A stretch of DNA of 13,038 nt from Acetofilamentum sp. (GTDB lineage Bacteria > Bacteroidota > Bacteroidia > Bacteroidales > JAADGE01), in NCBI GenBank assembly GCA_020720705.1, contig DYOJ01000031.1, positions 1,456 to 14,493 on the forward strand, written 5' to 3'. Every line of letters begins with the position of its first letter. Position 1 is the stretch's first letter. The translations under genes and the position numbers were made by a program. Under the pieces are notes generated by a model. That model was not told the origin of the DNA. It saw only the letters and a program-made list of their open reading frames with translations, and ran no database searches. This document shows, piece by piece, positions 7,739 to 13,038 of the stretch.

Positions 7739-10105
7739 TTAATCTTTTAGTTCGATAGTTTCGTCAGCTTCGTTGGTAATTTGTTGTATCAAATTGGTTT
7801 TAAATGCTTTGGTTGTGATTCTTTTTTCCAGAGTCATCAACAGTGACGGCAATAAGATGAGATTTGAAAGTGCAGCAAAAAGCAAAGTTAGCGAAATAAG
7901 TACCCCCAAAGCAACCGTGCCGCCAAAGTCGGACTGGGTAAAAATACCAAAACCGATGAATAGGATTGTTGCTGTGTAAACAATACTTGTGCCTGTTTCT
8001 CGTAAAGCAGATAAGACAGATTTCCCGATATTCCAATCGCTTGACTTTAGTTCTTGGCGATATTTGGTTAAGAAATGTATGGCATTGTCCACCGAAATTC
8101 CGAACGCAATGCTGAACAATAAAATCGTAGACGGTTTGAGCGGAATATCTGCAAAGCCCATGATTGCGGCTGTAAAAAGCATCGGTAAAATATTTGGAAT
8201 GAGTGAAATAAGTATCATTCTGAACGATGCAAACATCGTAGCCATGATAATTGATATCATCACTACTGCGAGAATCAAACTACCGAATAGGTTGCTGATA
8301 AGGTAAGATGTTCCTTGAGTATAAACAACACTCGACCCTGTTATGACTGTTTTGTATTCTTTAACAGGGAAAATACTGTCGAGTTTTGAGCGTAAATCCA
8401 TACGTAGTTTGCTCATTTCGTGCATTCCGATATCTTTCATGCGTGCACTGATTCTTGCTGTTGAAAAAGTCGAATCCACAAACGATTTTAACAAAGAATT
8501 GCTCCCTTTTATGTTTTTTATGTAGGGTTCCAGACGTGAGGCGTCAGTTACATTCGGGAAGCGGAACATTTTTGGGTTGCCGTTGTTAAATGCTTGATTT
8601 GCAAACTTAATGGCATCGGCAATAGACAATGATTTAGTTAAAAAATGATAAAGACGCAAGCTGTCTTGTAAGGTGTTGATACGTTTGATGTCTGTATAGC
8701 CGAGCGTATCTCCGTTGAGTCTTTCAATGGTAATTTCAAAGGGCATTACCCCGCCGGACATACCTTCAAAATACATTAAATCGGCATAAATCGGATTGTC
8801 TTTCGGAATATCGTCTATGATAAATCCTTGTGTACGCATTTTACTGATACCGAATCCGGCAATTATTATTGTAAACAGGATAGTACCGTAAATGTAAGGG
8901 CGTTTATATTGAACTATATGTAAAAACCATGAGACAATTTTTGTAACAATTTTATTATCAATATGTTTGATGTGTTTTTGTTTTGGCTCGGATAAAAAGC
9001 TGAAGAATACCGGAATTAATGTAACGGACAAAACAAACACGCCCATAATATTGAGTGAAGCTACGATACCAAATTCGGTGAGCAAACTATTGCCGGTGAT
9101 AATGAAAGTTGCAAATCCGGCTGCGGTCGTTAAATTTGTCAAAAATGTTGCGTTCCCGACTTTTGAAATCACGCGATACAAAGCTTTCATTTTATTGCCG
9201 TGTGAGCGATATTCCAAATGGTACTTATTTAGTAAAAATACACTGTTCGGAATACCGATTACGATAATCAGCGGCGGTATCATTGCCGTCAGGATTGTAA
9301 CCTGATAGCCTATCAATACAATGGTTGCTAAACTCCAAACAACACCGACACCGACAATCAGCATTGAAAAAAATACGACTTTGAATGACCTGAAAAATAA
9401 ATACAATATAAAAGCTGTAACAAACATTGCCAAGCCGATAAACATAAAAAGTTCATTTTTAACCATCATGGCAATTCTGGTTCGCGTGTATGGTAAGCCG
9501 GATAGTTTCAAATCAACCGAATGTGTTTTGGCGAAATTACGTATCTCACCTTCAATATCATCCATAAATGCTTCTCGCTTTTTATCATTCACAACTTGAG
9601 GCGAAACGGTTATGGCAAGGATATAAAACGAAGAATCTCGGATGTAAACCAAATTATCGAAAAAAGGATAGCGTTCAAGTTCGAGTTTCAGACTGTCCAA
9701 TTCTTTTTGAGTTGAAACTGAATCGGGAAAAATTTTAATAAAATCAAAACTTTGTTTTTCAGTATTTTTTTTCGTTCCGTAGGCATCAGTTACCGAAAAA
9801 ACATTGATAACATGTTCGTGATTACGAAGCGATTTAACCAATTTTTGAAAATCGTTAAATTTATCTTTTACAAAAAAATCTTTGTCTTCAAATCCGGCAA
9901 CCATAACATTGGCATCTTCTCCGAATTTTTGTTTAAAATTTACCATGTCAATATAGACAGAATCTGTTGCAGGTAAAAGTGTTGGATATTCATACGACAT
10001 TTCCAAATCCTGAACTTTATAGCCCATAAATGCAGTAAAAACTGCAACAACGATAAGAAAAAGAAGCCGATTTCGTAAAACCTTTCCGGCGATGAAATTC
10101 CACAT
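7739..10105 (-). CDS. RND-superfamily MMPL/HAE3-type exporter
   Basis: A large transporter with two repeated halves, each one membrane helix, a big periplasmic loop and five clustered helices. The start at 10105 gives 788 residues beginning MWNFIAGKVLRNRLLFLIVV, the usual N-terminus of this family. A longer reading from an ATG at 10177 adds 24 residues that do not look like family sequence and would lie upstream of the likely promoter. In the fourth helix the motif is GIPNSVFLL (N287), and in the tenth GISVDNAIHFL (D673); many HAE3/MmpL proteins have Asp in both, forming the proton path. Homologues export lipids, hopanoids, carotenoid-type pigments or other hydrophobic molecules to the periplasm or outer membrane. 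It is the first gene of the operon with the desaturase, GNAT and KamA-like genes, suggesting it exports their lipid-like product. Confidence 0.88.
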   Translation of the reverse strand: MWNFIAGKVLRNRLLFLIVVAVFTAFMGYKVQDLEMSYEYPTLLPATDSVYIDMVNFKQKFGEDANVMVAGFEDKDFFVKDKFNDFQKLVKSLRNHEHVINVFSVTDAYGTKKNTEKQSFDFIKIFPDSVSTQKELDSLKLELERYPFFDNLVYIRDSSFYILAITVSPQVVNDKKREAFMDDIEGEIRNFAKTHSVDLKLSGLPYTRTRIAMMVKNELFMFIGLAMFVTAFILYLFFRSFKVVFFSMLIVGVGVVWSLATIVLIGYQVTILTAMIPPLIIVIGIPNSVFLLNKYHLEYRSHGNKMKALYRVISKVGNATFLTNLTTAAGFATFIITGNSLLTEFGIVASLNIMGVFVLSVTLIPVFFSFLSEPKQKHIKHIDNKIVTKIVSWFLHIVQYKRPYIYGTILFTIIIAGFGISKMRTQGFIIDDIPKDNPIYADLMYFEGMSGGVMPFEITIERLNGDTLGYTDIKRINTLQDSLRLYHFLTKSLSIADAIKFANQAFNNGNPKMFRFPNVTDASRLEPYIKNIKGSNSLLKSFVDSTFSTARISARMKDIGMHEMSKLRMDLRSKLDSIFPVKEYKTVITGSSVVYTQGTSYLISNLFGSLILAVVMISIIMATMFASFRMILISLIPNILPMLFTAAIMGFADIPLKPSTILLFSIAFGISVDNAIHFLTKYRQELKSSDWNIGKSVLSALRETGTSIVYTATILFIGFGIFTQSDFGGTVALGVLISLTLLFAALSNLILLPSLLMTLEKRITTKAFKTNLIQQITNEADETIELKD

Positions 10106-10512
10106 AAGGTTGATTTTATTTGAAACAAGGACTACAAAAGTAAAATAATTATTTAGCAAAACAATCTCATTTCTCACTCAAATCATATTTTTACAAAAAG
10201 AAATCATACATTTGCACAACATTCGCTAAGTTTTAAGATGTAGTACCGGTGTAAAACGGAATATTGATTTAACATATATGAGTCCGCTCCGAAAAGTAGA
10301 AGTTTACCACTAATTTATAAATTTTTGCGAATTTACTTTTTGTAATCAATAGTCCGTCAATACATTTTGTAAGATATTGATTTGTAGCAAATCATATAGT
10401 AAAACTTTTCAGATTCTAAGATTGCTTGTAACTGTCCGTAATTGAGCAATTTGAGTCTAAAATCTAATGTCTGAATCCTAACGAAGTATTGGTAAACTCA
10501 AATCAGATTTAT
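10106..10512. other. divergent intergenic region, about 400 nt
   Basis: This stretch separates the minus-strand exporter operon from the plus-strand Nif3 gene and must hold promoters for both. It contains the exporter promoter, a plus-strand TACATTTG (10207-10214) without a good upstream box, and a perfect inverted repeat TGATTTG-TAG-CAAATCA (10378-10394) that could be an operator. The 10-mer ATATTGATTT occurs twice, near 10262 and 10374. No open frame here resembles a protein and I recognise no RNA gene. Confidence 0.5.
10135..10165 (-). promoter_or_regulatory. putative promoter of the exporter-desaturase-GNAT-KamA operon
   Basis: On the minus strand TACTTTTG (10135-10142) matches TAnnTTTG exactly, and ATTG (10162-10165) lies 19 nt upstream in the position of the TTTG box. 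Transcription would begin near 10128, about 23 nt before the ATG at 10105. That excludes the longer start at 10177, so it also decides the start codon. Confidence 0.48.
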
Positions 10513-11607
10513 ATGACAATCAATGATGTATGCAAATTTATTGAAACTTATGCACCCTCAAATTTGCAGGAATCCTACGACAATGCCGGATTAATTCTCG
10601 GAAATCCGAAAACAAAAATAACTAATGTACTCATTTCCATTGATGTTACCGAACCTGTAGTGCTCGAAGCTATTGAACGAAACTGCAATTTAATAGTCGC
10701 ACATCATCCGTTGATATTTAAAGGATTAAAAAAAATTACAGATTCAACTTATACCGAACGTACGGTGGCGTTAGCGATTAAAAATGATATTGCTGTTTTT
10801 TCGGCGCATACGAATTTAGACAACATTGCGGGAGGTGTAAATTCTAAAATTGCGCAAAAAATCGGATTGATACAGACACAAATGCTTGCTCCTAAGCCCG
10901 ATGTATTACACAAATTTGCGGTATTTGTGCCAAACTCGGCAGTTGAGACCGTTCGTGAAGCAATGTTTGAAGCAGGTGCCGGACACATCGGAAATTACGA
11001 CTCCTGTAGTTTTAATCTTTCCGGTTTCGGCACGTTTCGTGCGGGCACAGGGGCAAATCCGCATGTCGGAGAAATTGGCAACGTACACACCGAACCCGAA
11101 GTCCGTATTGAGAGTATTGTTCCAAATCATCTGATAAACAAAGTTATAGAAAAAATATCGGCAGTGCATCCTTACGAAGAAATCGCTTACGACCTAATTC
11201 CGATGTCAAATACATCTGACAAATTCGGCACAGGGATTGTCGGAGAACTTCGGGAAGATTTAAGCGAGCAAGAATTTTTGACAATGTTGAAACTTAAGTT
11301 CAATGTTCCGATAGTTCGGCATACTCAATTTCTCGGAAAGCCGATTAAAAAAATTGCCGTTTGCGGCGGAAGTTGCAGTTTTATGCTCAAACAAGCTATG
11401 CGAGCAAATGCCGATGCTTTTGTGAGTGCCGACTTTAAATATCACGAATTTTTTGATGCCGAAAATCAAATTCTTATCGCAGATATCGGACATTATGAAA
11501 GTGAACAGTTTACAAAAGAAATATTTTATGAAATTCTTTCAAAAAAATTTCATACCTTTGCGAGTTATTTGTCCGAAATAAATACCAATCCGATAAAATA
11601 TTTTTAA
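10513..11607 (+). CDS. Nif3-like dinuclear metal centre protein (YqfO/DUF34 type)
   Basis: Nif3 family protein of 364 residues. The metal ligands are all visible: H64 and H65 (AHHPLIFKG), H99 and D103 (SAHTNLDN), and H327 and E331 (GHYESE). The N-terminal LQESYDNAGLILG is diagnostic. Residues about 133-230 form an inserted PII/CutA-like domain (FAVFVPNSAVETVREAMFEA through VHPYEEIAYDL), as in B. subtilis YqfO and unlike the shorter E. coli YbgI. Members form hexameric rings with two metals per site. GTP cyclohydrolase or metal-handling functions have been proposed, but the true role is unsettled. The ATG at 10513 is preferred because it gives the family's normal N-terminus; a TTG at 10489 is in frame but adds eight non-conserved residues. 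The zinc-ribbon gene follows after only 3 nt. Confidence 0.93.
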   Translation: MTINDVCKFIETYAPSNLQESYDNAGLILGNPKTKITNVLISIDVTEPVVLEAIERNCNLIVAHHPLIFKGLKKITDSTYTERTVALAIKNDIAVFSAHTNLDNIAGGVNSKIAQKIGLIQTQMLAPKPDVLHKFAVFVPNSAVETVREAMFEAGAGHIGNYDSCSFNLSGFGTFRAGTGANPHVGEIGNVHTEPEVRIESIVPNHLINKVIEKISAVHPYEEIAYDLIPMSNTSDKFGTGIVGELREDLSEQEFLTMLKLKFNVPIVRHTQFLGKPIKKIAVCGGSCSFMLKQAMRANADAFVSADFKYHEFFDAENQILIADIGHYESEQFTKEIFYEILSKKFHTFASYLSEINTNPIKYF

Positions 11608-11610
11608 ACG

Positions 11611-12375
11611 ATGAGCGATAGCATTAAAAATCAAACAGTTGAAGTAAAATTACTTCATCTTTTCAAACTTCAGTCCATTGATTCGCAAATAGATGAAATC
11701 CGTATTTTGCGCGGCGAACTTCCCATACAAGTTAAGGACTTAGAAGACGAAATTGCCGGTTTGCAAACAAGAATTGACAAAATCGAAAATGAAAACAAAG
11801 AACTAAAAAAACAAATCGCCGAAAAGGATCACAGTGTTAAGGAATCAAACGGGCTGATTGAAAAATACGAAAAACAGCAAAACAATGTTCGTAATAATCG
11901 AGAATTTGATGCCCTGAACAAAGAAATTGAATTTCAGAAACTTGAAATTGAACTCAGCACGAAACGTATTAAAGAATACAAAAGTAAAATATCGGACAAC
12001 AAAGAACGCATTGACGAAATTAAACGTCGCGTAGCCGAACGAAATGAAGAACTGACTGCAAAAAAAGCAGAATTAGCAAGCATCGTAAGCGAAACGTCCA
12101 AGGAAGAAGCCGAACTCGTTAAAACTTCCGAAAAATTAGACAAACTTATCGAACCTCGTTTGTTGGTGGCATACAAACGCATACGCGGAAATGTAAAAAA
12201 TAAACTCGCCATTGTCAGCATCAATCGCGATTCTTGCGGCGGATGTTTTGCCAAAATTCCGCCTCAAAGACAATTGGATATTTCGACACGTAAAAAAATC
12301 ATCGTTTGCGAACACTGCGGTCGTATTCTTGTAGATGCGGTTATGATAGATGAAATTGAAGCAATGAAAGTGTAA
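11611..12375 (+). CDS. coiled-coil zinc-ribbon protein (DUF164/CdsZ-like)
   Basis: A 254-residue protein with two parts. Residues about 15-185 are a long antiparallel coiled coil rich in Glu, Lys, Ile and Leu, including LEDEIAGLQTRIDKIENENK and the conserved NNREFDALNKEIEFQK. The C-terminus is a zf-RING_7/C4 zinc ribbon with CxxC at C209/C212 and C233/C236, so it should bind one zinc ion. This matches the family of chlamydial CT398 (CdsZ), a cytosolic protein that binds the sigma54 factor RpoN and type III secretion parts; in Bacteroidota its role is unknown. It sits 3 nt after the Nif3 gene and is probably translated with it, a pairing common in this phylum. No clear terminator follows before the tRNA promoter. 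Confidence 0.9.
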   Translation: MSDSIKNQTVEVKLLHLFKLQSIDSQIDEIRILRGELPIQVKDLEDEIAGLQTRIDKIENENKELKKQIAEKDHSVKESNGLIEKYEKQQNNVRNNREFDALNKEIEFQKLEIELSTKRIKEYKSKISDNKERIDEIKRRVAERNEELTAKKAELASIVSETSKEEAELVKTSEKLDKLIEPRLLVAYKRIRGNVKNKLAIVSINRDSCGGCFAKIPPQRQLDISTRKKIIVCEHCGRILVDAVMIDEIEAMKV

Positions 12376-12397
12376 ATAAAAAATTCGACAAGAAAAA

Positions 12398-12429
12398 TTT
12401 GCTGATTCAGAATTTTATTTCCACCTTTG
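12398..12429 (+). promoter_or_regulatory. putative promoter of tRNA-His
   Basis: TTTG (12398-12401), a 20-nt spacer and CACCTTTG (12422-12429) fit the Bacteroidota pattern TTTG-N19/20-TAnnTTTG, with one mismatch (C for T) in the second box. Initiation near 12436 would give a leader of about 10 nt before the tRNA. Confidence 0.55.
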
Positions 12430-12445
12430 CACACCGATTTTAAAT

Positions 12446-12520
12446 GGTAGCTGTAGTTCAGTTGGTTAGAATATCGGATTGTGGTTCCGAGGGTCGTGGG
12501 TTCAAATCCCATCAGCTACC
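12446..12520 (+). tRNA. tRNA-His (anticodon GTG)
   Basis: The sequence folds into a complete cloverleaf. Position -1 is G12446, followed by acceptor 12447-12453 pairing with 12513-12519. The D arm starts GTTC. The anticodon stem is TCGGA/TCCGA with a 7-nt loop holding GTG at 12481-12483, the variable loop is GGGTC, and the T arm is GTGGG-TTCAAAT-CCCAT. The extra encoded G at -1 opposite C73 (12520) is the identity signal for histidyl-tRNA synthetase and confirms the assignment. The CCA end is not encoded (the following bases are CAA), so it must be added after transcription. Confidence 0.97.
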
Positions 12521-12521
12521 C

Positions 12522-12552
12522 AAAGCACGGCTTAATGTCGTGCTTTTTTTTT
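12522..12552 (+). terminator. intrinsic terminator after tRNA-His
   Basis: AAAGCACG (12522-12529) pairs perfectly with CGTGCTTT (12539-12546) around a 9-nt loop, and an uninterrupted T run reaches 12552. It lies directly after the tRNA and is the clearest terminator in the window. Confidence 0.88.
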
Positions 12553-12826
12553 GTCTGTGATGCTGTTTCCGGAATATATTAAAACAACGAATTTCGTTTA
12601 TTTTTAATGCTTTCATTGGGAATAAGTTAACAGAACGAATTGAGCTGAACCATTAACATTCTCAGATACATGAAGCACCACGCCAAAGATTTTTGACACA
12701 AAGGAATGATTAAAATTAGTTTCGAATCAAAAAGCGTGGACACTTTTCGCAAATATAATATATTTAGCATCAACTTTATGGTGTATATAGAAGGTGATAA
12801 ACCATTGATAGATAAACAAACAGATT
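12553..12826. other. intergenic region between tRNA-His terminator and RhuM gene
   Basis: AT-rich and without a convincing reading frame. It holds a short palindrome AACGAA-T-TTCGTT (12586-12598) and a poor promoter-like pair (TTTG at 12692-12695, TAGTTTCG at 12717-12724). No copy of the tRNA 3' end is present here that would mark an attachment site. Confidence 0.4.
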
Positions 12827-13038
12827 ATGTCTGAAAAGAATAAAAAGCTTCAAATTCGTAACAGCACCGCCGAATTTCTTGTTTTTACAAAGCAAGCAGG
12901 CGGCGATAGTATAGAAGTCAGAATTGAAGAGGAAACAGTTTGGCTTACACAAAAATTAATTGCAACACTTTTTGATGTAGATGTTAGAACTATTAGTGAG
13001 CATTTACAAAACATATTCAATAACAACGAATTAGACAA
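12827..13038 (+). CDS. RhuM-family protein, N-terminal part (runs off the window)
   Basis: The ATG at 12827 opens a frame of 70 complete codons that is still open at the right edge. It begins MSEKNKKLQIRNSTAEFLVF and contains VRIEEETVWLTQKLIATLFD followed by TISEHLQNIFNNNELD. This is the N-terminal block of the virulence RhuM family (consensus: VRLEDETVWLTQ, then an Ala/Leu-Phe helix-turn-helix-like segment, then ISxHIKNIFxxGEL). RhuM proteins are found on genomic islands and near restriction-modification or toxin-antitoxin genes. Their molecular function is unknown; the N-terminal part looks like a DNA-binding domain. The C-terminus is not visible, so a fused Fic or other domain cannot be excluded. 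Confidence 0.85.
   Translation, partial: MSEKNKKLQIRNSTAEFLVFTKQAGGDSIEVRIEEETVWLTQKLIATLFDVDVRTISEHLQNIFNNNELD

Noticed and set aside
8967..9305. 112-codon plus-strand frame inside the exporter gene
   Set aside because: No domain signal and it lies wholly antisense to a well-supported transporter.
10207..10214. TACATTTG as the promoter of the Nif3 gene
   Set aside because: The -7 box is perfect but no TTTG-like box lies 19-20 nt upstream, and it sits about 300 nt from the start codon.
11934..12254. 106-codon open frame on the minus strand inside the zinc-ribbon gene
   Set aside because: It is Ser/Leu-rich sequence opposite a coiled-coil gene with clear family motifs; open antisense frames are expected there.
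12380..12418. Possible hairpin between the zinc-ribbon gene and tRNA-His as a terminator (CTGATTCAG core, or AAAATTC pairing with GAATTTT)
   Set aside because: The stem is interrupted by bulges or has a long loop, there is no proper T run, and it overlaps the promoter boxes of the tRNA.
1..13038. CRISPR array, insertion sequence or phage module
   Set aside because: No regularly spaced repeats, transposase, terminal inverted repeats or phage structural genes are seen anywhere in the window.

Overview
The window is AT-rich chromosomal DNA that looks like a member of the Bacteroidota, probably an uncultured or environmental lineage. Four signs point that way. Start codons are not preceded by Shine-Dalgarno sequences. 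Several upstream regions carry the Bacteroidota-type promoter (TTTG, about 19-20 nt, TAnnTTTG). The tRNA gene does not encode its CCA end. The protein families (FtsX-type permease, HAE3/MMPL exporter with an MWxFIA start, Nif3 next to a CdsZ-like zinc-ribbon protein, phasin-like protein) are typical of the phylum. I cannot place it below phylum.

Left part (1-5084), all minus strand. The window opens with a phasin-like small helical protein (1-326) that ends at or just past the left edge, with its own promoter. Upstream is a stand-alone MacB/FtsX-type ABC transporter permease (517-1761). Next is a two-gene O-acylation cassette: an MBOAT acyltransferase (3687-5084) followed by an AlgJ/AlgX-like SGNH protein (1951-3648). 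The MBOAT would carry an acyl group across the membrane and the AlgX-like protein would place it on an extracytoplasmic glycan.

Middle (5337-10105), minus strand. Four tightly packed genes form an operon read in this order: an RND-superfamily MMPL/HAE3 exporter, a membrane fatty acid desaturase, a GNAT acyltransferase, and a short KamA-type radical SAM aminomutase. Gaps are 18 nt, a 13-nt overlap, and 0 nt. A lipid desaturase, an acyl-CoA transferase, a beta-amino-acid-forming enzyme and a lipid/hydrophobe exporter together suggest an undescribed pathway making and exporting a modified lipid or beta-amino-acid conjugate. This is the best candidate for a new system here, but the product is inference only.

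Right part (10106-13038), plus strand. After an intergenic region of about 400 nt come a Nif3-family dinuclear-metal protein (10513-11607) and, 3 nt later, a coiled-coil zinc-ribbon protein (11611-12375), a conserved pair. Then follow a promoter, tRNA-His(GTG) at 12446-12520 and a strong intrinsic terminator. The window ends inside the start of a RhuM-family gene (12827 onward), an accessory gene type that may mark the edge of a variable region next to the tRNA.
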